Origin: JAUVDZ01 sp964346325
GTDB lineage: Bacteria; Patescibacteriota; Gracilibacteria; UBA1369; PNNO01
Direction: 5' to 3'
DNA length: 5,547 bases
NCBI GenBank assembly: GCA_964346325.1
Contig: CAYFUK010000057.1
Coordinates: forward strand, 1 to 5,547
Shown: positions 1-5,547 of the stretch, piece after piece
Numbering within the stretch: position 1 is the first letter of the stretch
How the letters are laid out: every line of letters begins with the position of its first letter
The notes under the pieces: model-generated
Database searches by the model: none
What the model saw: only the letters and a program-made list of their open reading frames with translations
Told to the model about the DNA's origin: nothing
Made by a program: the position numbers and the translations under genes

Positions 1-507
1 CACTTTATTCAACTCATCCGTAATTTTATTTAAACCGACAAATAAAACTTTTCTTTTGCCAAAACCTATTTTTAAAAATGCCCGCTGCACTTTGTTAATA
101 ATATACCTTCCCAAAGAAACATATATTATTGTTAATAAAAAGCTGTAAATAAGTACAAGCCTTGAAAAAGGGAATTCACGAATGACAAAATAATAGGCAA
201 TGATTACAAGAATCCAGATTGTTGCAAGCCAAACAACCTTTCCTATTTCGCGGCTTAATTTATGGGAAGTCTTTAAAGAATACATCCCATTGAACGCAAA
301 AAGAGCAAGCAATACAACGCCAACCCCTCCACTAAACTGAATAAACTCATTTAGCGGCGGAAAAATTGAAAGGTCAAGAGACAATTGAATTCCGGGAATT
401 AAATCGGTGACTGTTCTTAACTGATACGCTGAAACAAACGCAAGAACAATCATCGCTATATCAATCGGAATTCGAAGTATACCAAATGCAATTTCAGTTT
501 TTTTCAT
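1..507 (-). CDS. Polyprenyl-phosphate hexose-1-phosphate transferase (WcaJ/WbaP-like), N-terminal part, runs off the left edge
   Basis: Reading from ATG at 507 to the window edge gives 169 residues with no stop. Four hydrophobic stretches fit membrane spans at about residues 11-28, 55-74, 90-109 and 114-134. They are followed by a basic linker and the strand KRKVLFVG (151-158), which looks like the start of the cytosolic Rossmann-like (CoA_binding_3) domain. This order is that of the large sugar transferases that move hexose-1-phosphate from a UDP-sugar to undecaprenyl phosphate, the first step of capsule, exopolysaccharide or glycan assembly. The catalytic Bac_transf domain would lie beyond the edge and is not seen, so the assignment rests on topology and the FSRLVLIY...GRYI segment. 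An in-frame TAA at 538-540, 30 nt upstream, supports this start. No Shine-Dalgarno sequence is visible. The gene begins 25 nt after the 3' end of rnpB with no clear terminator between, so it may be read from the rnpB promoter. Donor sugar unknown. Confidence 0.78.
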   Translation of the reverse strand, partial: MKKTEIAFGILRIPIDIAMIVLAFVSAYQLRTVTDLIPGIQLSLDLSIFPPLNEFIQFSGGVGVVLLALFAFNGMYSLKTSHKLSREIGKVVWLATIWILVIIAYYFVIREFPFSRLVLIYSFLLTIIYVSLGRYIINKVQRAFLKIGFGKRKVLFVGLNKITDELNKV

Positions 508-532
508 TCCGGAATGGGAATTAATTTTAGCT

Positions 533-921
533 GCTGATTAAAGGCTTTTTAATAAGCCGAATTTTGTTACCTTTTAGGGTGTGGTCATCTATCTTGGCCG
601 GCATTTTACAATGCGGCTCTTCGCAGTGGGCAAAACACGGAGCTAAAGGAATATAGCTTTTTTCGGTTTGCCAACCACCTTGCACCGGATAGGGTTTACC
701 GAGCTCACCTCGATTACCCGGGGGGCTTCCCGTTTAACGGGACTTTTCACCTTTCCTTTTTGTCAAAAGACATAAAGTAGTATTGTCTCTGTGGCACTTT
801 CCCTTGCTCTAAATTAATGTTAGAGCCGGCTGGTGTTACCAGCTATCCTTTCCTTTGGTGTTCGGACTTTCCTCCCAAATCATTTAGTGAATCGGGCGAC
901 CACAAAAAGCCCTTAATCAGC
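533..921 (-). ncRNA. rnpB: RNase P RNA, bacterial class A (M1 RNA), complete
   Basis: This is the catalytic RNA of ribonuclease P, which removes the 5' leader from pre-tRNAs. On the minus strand the universal core is clear: GAGGAAAGTCCGAAC (P4 5' half, about 860-875), ACAGAGACAATAC (about 780-792), AGATAGATGACCAC (CR-V/P4 3' half, 581-595) and ACAAAATTCGGCTTA at the 3' end (553-567). Helices can be traced by hand: P1 (904-921 with 533-550, 18 bp), P2 GUGGUC/GACCAC (898-903 with 581-586), P3 near 873-896, hairpins at 829-843, 806-826 and 728-742, and P18 at 601-614 with a GUAA tetraloop. P17 (641-658) has a loop UUCCUU that can pair with AAGGAA at 850-855; this is the P6 pseudoknot of class A RNAs. 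The length, 389 nt, is normal. The ends are set from the P1 helix and the promoter. No obvious GGU is seen in the L15 region. Its protein partner gene rnpA is not in the window. Confidence 0.96.
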
Positions 922-927
922 TTATTT

Positions 928-955
928 ATTATACTGATCAAACAAATTTTAGCAA
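928..955 (-). promoter_or_regulatory. Sigma-70 type promoter of rnpB
   Basis: The minus strand has a perfect -10 TATAAT (928-933) and a -35 like TTGCTA (950-955) separated by 16 bp. Transcription would start about position 921, which is exactly the first base of the P1 helix, so the RNA may need no 5' trimming. The -35 lies in the loop of an inverted repeat (943-966). The match of the predicted start to the RNA end is independent support for the promoter. Confidence 0.8.
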
Positions 956-966
956 GTAAAAATTTG
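943..966. repeat. 8-bp inverted repeat around the rnpB -35 box
   Basis: CAAATTTT (943-950) and AAAATTTG (959-966) are perfect inverted copies 8 bp apart. The repeat sits in the 79-bp gap between the TPR gene and rnpB. As RNA it would be a weak A/U-rich hairpin followed by few U residues, so it is a poor terminator for the TPR gene. As DNA its spacing could suit a dimeric regulator, but the AT richness means it may be chance. Confidence 0.35.
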
Positions 967-1000
967 ACAAACCACTAAAAACTACGAAGAATCATTTAAG

Positions 1001-1618
1001 TTATTCTTTTCGGCTGTTTTTTCTGTTGGTTTCTTTTAATTTATTATATTCGTGTTGAAAGAATTTTACTGCATTAAGGCATTCTCTGGCTTTTTCATTT
1101 TCCGGTTCAATATCCAGAATTTTTTTAAATAAAGATGCCGATCTGTTGAATTTTTTACTGTTTAAATAACAAACACCCAAATCGCTGAGTATTAAAGGGT
1201 CATTGGGACTTAAAGCGAGTGATCTTTCCAATAATACAACCCCTCTTTGCCTTTGCCCGTCATGATACAAACTCCATCCGAGGCATCTTAAAATTTCAGG
1301 GTGATTAGGCTCAAAACTATCAGCCAATTCCAGGTATTTAATTGATTTCCTAAAATCTCCTATAGCTGAATATAAAAATCCGATCAAATAATTGGCATTA
1401 GCACTGCGTGAATTAGTATTAAGCGCCATTTTCAATGCTTTTTCCGCTTTATCATATTGCCTCAAGCTCAAATAATTATCTCCGATCTCCTCGTATGCTT
1501 CAGTGCAATTAAGGTCATAATGGAGAATACTTTCACAAAGTTTTACGGCTTCTTCATGTCTGCCTTCCATTTTGAGTTTCTCAGCTTCTCTAAAAATAAG
1601 CTTCGTTTCGTCAGTCAT
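1001..1618 (-). CDS. TPR-repeat protein, cytosolic, role unknown
   Basis: The 205-residue product is almost entirely tetratricopeptide repeats, helix-turn-helix units of 34 residues that bind other proteins. Units can be laid out at about residues 4-37, 38-71, 72-105, 106-139 and 140-173. They carry the usual small and aromatic positions, for example AYEEIGDNYLSLRQYDKAEKA in the second, NYLIGFLYSAIGDFRKSIKY in the third and LGVCYLNSKKFNRSASLFKK in the fifth. A charged Lys/Arg-rich tail follows (about 188-205). There is no signal peptide, membrane span or catalytic domain, so it is probably a soluble scaffold. The specific partner cannot be told from sequence. The gene starts 46 nt after galU and has a good promoter of its own, so it may be expressed apart from the tilS-ftsH-hsp20-galU operon, perhaps with readthrough. 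ATG at 1618 has no Shine-Dalgarno sequence; the leader is short (about 25 nt) and A-rich. Confidence 0.85.
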   Translation of the reverse strand: MTDETKLIFREAEKLKMEGRHEEAVKLCESILHYDLNCTEAYEEIGDNYLSLRQYDKAEKALKMALNTNSRSANANYLIGFLYSAIGDFRKSIKYLELADSFEPNHPEILRCLGWSLYHDGQRQRGVVLLERSLALSPNDPLILSDLGVCYLNSKKFNRSASLFKKILDIEPENEKARECLNAVKFFQHEYNKLKETNRKNSRKE

Positions 1619-1649
1619 TATTTTTGTTTTTAATTTTCTGTTTCAGATC

Positions 1650-1678
1650 ATTATACCTTTTTTTCTATTTTAGATCAA
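1650..1678 (-). promoter_or_regulatory. Probable sigma-70 promoter of the TPR gene, inside the 3' end of galU
   Basis: The minus strand shows TTGATC (1673-1678), a 17-bp spacer and a perfect TATAAT (1650-1655). The predicted start is near 1643, giving an A-rich leader of about 25 nt before the ATG at 1618. The -35 overlaps the last codons of galU (stop at 1665-1667). Perfect -10 boxes arise by chance in AT-rich DNA, but optimal spacing and position just before a gene make this credible. Confidence 0.6.
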
Positions 1679-2537
1679 GGCTCCTTAAAATCTTTGTTAA
1701 ATCTGCAGATAAATCTTTCCTTTTTAAAGCGTAATGTATTGTTGCCCCGATAAATCCAAGCTGTTGACCGGTATCAAATCTTTTACCTTCAAGTTCATAG
1801 CCGTAGATTTGCTGTGTTTTAATTAGCTCGAGAAATCCGTCAATCAGCCTAATTTCACCGTCTTTTGACGGTTTTGCTTTTTCCATGGCCTCAAAGATTT
1901 CAGGTGTGCAGATATATTTTCCAATGATTGCAAGATCAGATGGTGCTTTTTTCGGATCGGGTTTTTCAACCATTCCTTCCAGATGATGTGTTCTTCCGTC
2001 AAATCCGCATGATTTTACTATCCCGTATTTATTCGTTTCGTTCTTAGGGATTTTTTCAAGTCCGATAACACTGGAGTTTGTTTTTTCATATACGTTTATA
2101 AGTTGTTTTATTGCCGGAATTTCATGATCGACAATATCGTCTCCAAACAAGACGGCAAAAGGCTCGTCGCCGATTAGTTCTTTGGCCTGCATTATTGCGT
2201 GTCCGTCTCCAAGAGGCATTGGCTGCCTGACATAAACGAATTTTGCCAGATCAGACACTTCCCAAACTTTTTTTAAAAGATTTTTTTTACCTTTTTTCTC
2301 AAGAGTATGTTCGAGTTCAAAAGAATGATCAAAATGATCTTCAATTGCGCGCTTACCGCGCCCGGTAACAATTATTATTTCCTCAATTCCGGCTTCAACC
2401 GCTTCTTCAACCAGATACTGAATAACGGGCTTATCAACAATGGGAAGCATTTCTTTCGGCTGTGCTTTTGTAGCCGGCAAAAAACGTGTCCCATAGCCGG
2501 CAGCAGGGAAAACGGCTTTTCTTATTTTTTTAGACAT
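1665..2537 (-). CDS. galU: UTP--glucose-1-phosphate uridylyltransferase
   Basis: The enzyme makes UDP-glucose and pyrophosphate from UTP and glucose-1-phosphate in the cytosol, feeding glycan and surface-polysaccharide synthesis. The 290-residue length is normal for the GalU family. The nucleotide-binding signature AAGYGTRFLPATKAQPKEML is at residues 12-31, with the catalytic Arg in GTRFLP and the Lys in PKEM. FGDD (131-134) is the metal-binding position. EKP (191-193) and GEIRLIDGF (227-235) match the sugar-phosphate site, and GKRFDTGQQLGF (251-262) the C-terminal family motif (usually GKRYDCGxxxGY). The related glucose-1-phosphate thymidylyltransferase RmlA is less likely because the PATKAxPKEMLP form is typical of GalU. 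The ATG at 2537 lies 5 nt after the hsp20 stop, so translation is probably coupled; no Shine-Dalgarno sequence is seen. It ends in TAG. Presence of GalU fits with the sugar transferase gene at the left edge. Confidence 0.95.
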   Translation of the reverse strand: MSKKIRKAVFPAAGYGTRFLPATKAQPKEMLPIVDKPVIQYLVEEAVEAGIEEIIIVTGRGKRAIEDHFDHSFELEHTLEKKGKKNLLKKVWEVSDLAKFVYVRQPMPLGDGHAIMQAKELIGDEPFAVLFGDDIVDHEIPAIKQLINVYEKTNSSVIGLEKIPKNETNKYGIVKSCGFDGRTHHLEGMVEKPDPKKAPSDLAIIGKYICTPEIFEAMEKAKPSKDGEIRLIDGFLELIKTQQIYGYELEGKRFDTGQQLGFIGATIHYALKRKDLSADLTKILRSLDLK

Positions 2538-2542
2538 AATAA

Positions 2543-2935
2543 TTATTTAGGAGTCTTAATCTTAATAACTTTGCTTCTTTCTTTCTCAATTTTAGGAATT
2601 TCTATCTTTAAAACGCCGTCTTTAAAACTTGCGCTTATTTTATTGCTGTCAACCGAAGCAGGTAAAACAATGGATCTTGAAAAGTCTCCCCAAAAACATT
2701 CCTGAGTAAAATAATTCTCTTCTTCAACCGTTTCTTCAAATTGCCTGTGTCCTTTGATGGTAAGAACATCATCATTAACTTCCACCGACATATCGTTGAG
2801 TTTTACGCCTGCAACAGGAGCAAGAATAACTATATTTTTATCTGTCTGAAACACATCCAGTGCCAGCTGACCCTCTGTTGAATCATCATCATACTGGGTT
2901 TGAGAAACAACCTGCGGATTATTTTTTTTAGGCAT
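2543..2935 (-). CDS. Hsp20 family small heat-shock protein (alpha-crystallin domain)
   Basis: Small heat-shock proteins are ATP-independent holdases that bind unfolding proteins in large oligomers. The 130-residue product has a short polar N-terminal arm (1-23) and an alpha-crystallin domain (about 24-115): LALDVFQTDKNIVILAPVAG, then a core GDFSRSIVLP (83-92) and the hallmark ASFKDGVLKIEIP (102-114). The C-terminal tail carries IKI (124-126), the I-x-I motif that docks in a neighbouring subunit and builds the oligomer. The QECFWG version of the usual ERxxG core resembles proteins I recall from Candidate Phyla Radiation genomes. The short N-terminal arm is at the small end for the family and may limit oligomer size. 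The start codon overlaps the end of ftsH by 8 nt, and galU follows after 5 nt, so expression is tied to both. Pairing a holdase with the FtsH protease suggests joint handling of damaged proteins. No heat-shock (CIRCE or similar) operator is visible. Confidence 0.93.
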   Translation of the reverse strand: MPKKNNPQVVSQTQYDDDSTEGQLALDVFQTDKNIVILAPVAGVKLNDMSVEVNDDVLTIKGHRQFEETVEEENYFTQECFWGDFSRSIVLPASVDSNKISASFKDGVLKIEIPKIEKERSKVIKIKTPK

Positions 2936-4814
2936 AATGTTTGGATTTTTTATTAACTTTTTTAGAAAAAGTGGTTTTTTTAGGAACTTTTACGTCATTA
3001 AAGTATTCGGCAAATTCCTCTGCAGTTAGTGACTCTTTTTTAATTAAATCATTTGCAATTTTATCCAGTAATTTATCATGCTTCGAAATAATATCTTTTG
3101 CTCTTTCGTAAGCTTTTTGAACCTTTTTTCTGATTTCAGCATCAATTTTCGAGGCTATTTCTTCGGAATAATTTCTAACATGGCCAAAATCTCTTCCAAG
3201 GAATACTTCCTGATTTTTCTCACCGAAAATAACAGGTCCCAGTGAGCTCATACCATATTGCGTCACCATCTTTCTCGCTATTTGGGTTGCTCTTTCAAGG
3301 TCGTTTGAAGCTCCCGTTGTCATCTCACCAAATATGGTTTCTTCAGCCACATATCCGCCAAGTAAACTAACCATTTCATCTTCAAATTTACTTTTAGGGT
3401 ATAAATGTTTGTCCTCTTCAGGCAGGAACCAGGTAACGCCGAGCGCCATGCCCCTCGAGACAATTGAAACTTTATGTACTGGATCACAATTGGGTAAAAG
3501 ATGCCCGATTAATGCATGCCCCGTCTCATGATAAGCGGTGATTTCTTTCTCTTTTTTAGATAAAACACGTGATTTTCTTTCAGGCCCCATCATAACTTTT
3601 TCAATAGATTCCTGAAGTTCTTTCATTCCGATTGTTTTCTTATTTCGCTTTGCTGCGAGAATTGCGCCTTCATTCATCAAATTTTCCAGATCTGCTCCGC
3701 TGAAACCGGAAGTCTGCCTTGCCAAACGTTCGTAATCAACTGTTTTGGCAACCGGTTTGCCACGTGCATGTACTTTTAATATTGCTTCTCTGTTTTTAAT
3801 ATCCGGCATATCAACAACAATACGCCTGTCAAAACGTCCCGGTCTTAATAAGGCGGGGTCTAATACATCGGGACGGTTGGTTGCAGCCATTACAATTACA
3901 TTTGTATCTTTTTCAAATCCATCCATTTCGGTTAATATTTGATTCAGAGTCTGCTCCCTTTCGTCGTGTCCGCCGCCAAGGCCTGCGCCCCTTTGTCTTC
4001 CAACCGCATCAATTTCATCAATAAATACTATTGCGGGTGCGTTACGTTTTGCTTTTTTAAATAAATCTCTAACACGGCTCGCACCGACTCCGACAAACAT
4101 TTCAACAAATTCCGAACCGCTTATATTAAAGAATGGAACATTAGCCTCACCCGCAACTGCCCGGGCAAGAAGTGTTTTTCCCGTTCCCGGGCCTCCCACT
4201 AAAATAACACCTTTAGGAATTTTAGCTCCCATTTGTGTGTATTTAGCCGGTTTTTTAAGGAAATCAACAATTTCCACAAGTTCTTCTTTTGCTTCTTCGG
4301 CTCCGGCTACATCTTTAAAAGTTGTTTTATTCTTTTCTTTATCATGAAGTCTGGCTTTGCTTTTACCAAAAGACATAGCTTGATTATTGCTGCTTTGAGC
4401 GGACCTCATCATAAATACAAAAAATCCTATTATTAATAAGAACGGAACAATACTTATTAATATATTTGTCCATAATTCCTCTCCTTTTGTTGAAATTACT
4501 TCGGTGTCAATTGAGCTTGTTACTTCCTTGGGAACATCTTCAAGAATTTCTTTTAATGTCTGGCCGCTTTCTTTATATAAATATTCTTTTGTGCCGTCCG
4601 TAAGCTCAATATCCAGGCGTTCGTTCGTTACATCAATTGATATTACATCTTTATTTCTTACCTGCTCGATAAAGGTGTTCATGCTGATTTTTTCAGTAGA
4701 ACTCTGATCGGGATTAAACAGCAGATATACCGCGGTAATTATTAAAGCTATTACCAGCAGGTAAAATAAGCTGTTTTTTGGTCTTTTTTCCGGAAATTTA
4801 ATTTTTTTATCCAT
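2928..4814 (-). CDS. ftsH: ATP-dependent zinc metalloprotease FtsH
   Basis: FtsH is a hexameric membrane-anchored AAA+ protease that unfolds and degrades unassembled membrane proteins and selected soluble regulators. The 628 residues have the full family order. TM1 is about 15-33, an extracytoplasmic domain 34-114 and TM2 115-136, so both ends face the cytosol. The AAA+ module has Walker A GGPGTGKT (207-214), pore loop FVGVG (240-244), Walker B IVFIDEID (262-269) and second region of homology MAATNRPDVLDPALLRPGRF (309-328) with arginine fingers R324 and R327. The peptidase has HETGH (429-433) with catalytic E430, and D505 in GASNDLERAT as the third zinc ligand. All key residues are present, so it should be active. 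Walker A has Gly where most FtsH have Pro (GPPGTGKT). The C-terminal tail is Lys-rich (611-626). The ATG at 4814 lies 5 nt after the tilS stop, and the 3' end overlaps hsp20. A tilS-ftsH neighbourhood is also known in Firmicutes. Confidence 0.97.
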   Translation of the reverse strand: MDKKIKFPEKRPKNSLFYLLVIALIITAVYLLFNPDQSSTEKISMNTFIEQVRNKDVISIDVTNERLDIELTDGTKEYLYKESGQTLKEILEDVPKEVTSSIDTEVISTKGEELWTNILISIVPFLLIIGFFVFMMRSAQSSNNQAMSFGKSKARLHDKEKNKTTFKDVAGAEEAKEELVEIVDFLKKPAKYTQMGAKIPKGVILVGGPGTGKTLLARAVAGEANVPFFNISGSEFVEMFVGVGASRVRDLFKKAKRNAPAIVFIDEIDAVGRQRGAGLGGGHDEREQTLNQILTEMDGFEKDTNVIVMAATNRPDVLDPALLRPGRFDRRIVVDMPDIKNREAILKVHARGKPVAKTVDYERLARQTSGFSGADLENLMNEGAILAAKRNKKTIGMKELQESIEKVMMGPERKSRVLSKKEKEITAYHETGHALIGHLLPNCDPVHKVSIVSRGMALGVTWFLPEEDKHLYPKSKFEDEMVSLLGGYVAEETIFGEMTTGASNDLERATQIARKMVTQYGMSSLGPVIFGEKNQEVFLGRDFGHVRNYSEEIASKIDAEIRKKVQKAYERAKDIISKHDKLLDKIANDLIKKESLTAEEFAEYFNDVKVPKKTTFSKKVNKKSKHYA

Positions 4815-4819
4815 AGCTC

Positions 4820-5547
4820 TTACAGTTTATCTTTTTTTAAATGTATTTCAAGGTATTGATTATCTTTCTTCTTGTTAGATTCTGAAATCTTGTAATTATC
4901 ATCAATTGTTATATCGCTTACAGCTATAATTTTGTTGTTTTTATCGGTAATTATCGGGATTTGGGATCGTTCGTGTCCGGGAATTTTTCGGTCAACAAAA
5001 TAATCCTGCAATTTTTTTGTTCCTTTTAATCCAAATGGTCTGAATCTGTCACCATTTAATTTTTCTCGTATATATAAAGGGAGGTCAAGTTTTGAATAGT
5101 CAAAATAAATGCCTTTCTGCGGTGGGTTCTTATTGATTTTACAAATAATTTCACCGAATTCATATTTAGTTTTACCCGGTATGTTAAGTTTTTTACCGGA
5201 TATTTTATTTTTTTGATTTTTTGATTTTATCTGGATGGAATCCGAATTTGTAATTAAAAAATAATCTTTGCCGAATTCGGTTTTTTTACCTGTTTTTTTA
5301 TTATTAATTAGCTTAAGGCTCCGGTTTATTAAATTTGAATTTAAATTTAAGGTTGAATCATATAAATTCTCATAAAGTTTAATAATAATTTGTTTTATAA
5401 AAGCATCATTTAAATTATTCAATTCAGAAAATTTTATTTCAGTTTGTGCGTATTTTTTTGCCTGTAAATCAATAATTTCATGAATATCGTTGATATTCTG
5501 AATATTCAGATCGGATAACCAAAAAAGTGAGTAATTAGATGAAGAGA
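4820..5547 (-). CDS. tilS: tRNA(Ile)-lysidine synthetase, C-terminal part, enters from the right edge
   Basis: TilS attaches lysine to C34 of the CAU-anticodon tRNA-Ile, using ATP, which switches its reading from AUG to AUA. The frame is open from the window edge (last full codon 5543-5545) to TAA at 4820-4822, giving 241 visible residues. The first part (about visible residues 1-80) fits the helical linker region. The TilS C-terminal domain is unmistakable: YIREKLNGDRFRPFG followed by KKLQDYFVDRKIPGHERSQIPI and a closing IIAVSDITIDDNYKI, about visible residues 158-219. The N-terminal PP-loop ATPase domain with SGGxDS lies outside the window. A TTG codon at 5422 could open a shorter frame, but the coding frame continues upstream, so it is an internal Leu. 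The middle is very rich in Lys and Asn. ftsH begins 5 nt downstream, which implies one transcript. The ATA-decoding tRNA substrate is not in the window. Confidence 0.92.
   Translation of the reverse strand, partial: SSSNYSLFWLSDLNIQNINDIHEIIDLQAKKYAQTEIKFSELNNLNDAFIKQIIIKLYENLYDSTLNLNSNLINRSLKLINNKKTGKKTEFGKDYFLITNSDSIQIKSKNQKNKISGKKLNIPGKTKYEFGEIICKINKNPPQKGIYFDYSKLDLPLYIREKLNGDRFRPFGLKGTKKLQDYFVDRKIPGHERSQIPIITDKNNKIIAVSDITIDDNYKISESNKKKDNQYLEIHLKKDKL

Noticed and set aside
541..914. The GC-richer hairpin-rich block considered as a riboswitch, T-box leader or tmRNA
   Set aside because: The universally conserved RNase P RNA elements occur in the right order with the P1, P2 and P6 pairings; no tRNA-like ends or tag frame are present.
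964..969. TTGTCA as the -35 of the rnpB promoter
   Set aside because: It lies 30 bp from the TATAAT, far beyond workable spacing; TTGCTA at 16 bp fits better.
2307..2705. A 132-codon plus-strand open frame across galU and hsp20
   Set aside because: It lies wholly opposite two well-recognised genes, crosses their boundary and has no family-like features; it is a shadow of minus-strand coding.
3334..4707. Four short plus-strand open frames opposite ftsH (65 to 67 codons each)
   Set aside because: ftsH is intact and strongly conserved over the whole stretch; the frames show no recognisable domain.
5205..5310. Runs of T and repeated TTTTTTGATT-like words in the tilS region, considered as terminator or repeat
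   Set aside because: They fall inside the open tilS frame as Lys/Asn-rich codons in low-GC DNA, and have no stem before the T-run.
4820..5422. A complete 200-residue gene starting at TTG 5422
   Set aside because: The same frame is open to the window edge and the product is the C-terminal end of TilS, which is normally longer with an N-terminal catalytic domain, so the TTG is internal.
1..5547. CRISPR arrays, insertion sequences, tRNA genes, toxin-antitoxin or defence genes
   Set aside because: No regularly spaced direct repeats, transposase motifs, tRNA cloverleaf or such gene pairs were seen; coding space is almost fully taken by housekeeping genes.

Overview
The window reads as an ordinary housekeeping stretch of a low-GC bacterial chromosome with every gene on the minus strand, so the text order is the reverse of transcription. 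The gene set, very short spacing, lack of clear Shine-Dalgarno sequences and the style of the FtsH and Hsp20 proteins (for example the Hsp20 core QECFWGDFSRSI and the FtsH stretch GGYVAEE) suggest a member of the Candidate Phyla Radiation (Patescibacteria). That placement is an inference from remembered family resemblance, not a search. The complete genes end in TAA or TAG and their frames hold no internal TGA, so the standard bacterial code fits and lineages that read UGA as glycine are unlikely.

Layout in transcription order, from high to low coordinates. The C-terminal 241 codons of tilS (tRNA-Ile lysidine synthetase) enter from the right edge. They are followed after 5 nt by ftsH (membrane AAA+ zinc protease), which overlaps by 8 nt an Hsp20 small heat-shock protein gene. 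After another 5 nt comes galU (UTP-glucose-1-phosphate uridylyltransferase). These four very probably form one operon. A TPR-repeat protein follows, apparently with its own promoter inside the 3' end of galU. Then come a well-formed promoter and a complete class A RNase P RNA gene (rnpB). At the left edge is the N-terminal 169 residues of a multi-membrane-span polyprenyl-phosphate sugar-1-phosphate transferase.

Functionally the operon joins tRNA decoding fidelity (TilS), proteolysis and holdase protein quality control (FtsH and Hsp20), and UDP-glucose supply (GalU). The sugar transferase downstream of rnpB would start glycan assembly at the membrane and could use nucleotide-sugars derived from the GalU product. 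rnpB adds tRNA 5' maturation, so two of the genes serve tRNA biogenesis.

I found no mobile element, CRISPR array, tRNA or rRNA gene, prophage or defence module, and no clearly new system. The points most worth a second look are in the RNase P RNA: an 18-bp P1 helix that begins exactly at the predicted transcription start, and an apparent lack of the L15 GGU element that binds the tRNA CCA end. Others are the absence of a clear terminator between rnpB and the sugar transferase gene, and an unusual Walker A sequence in FtsH.
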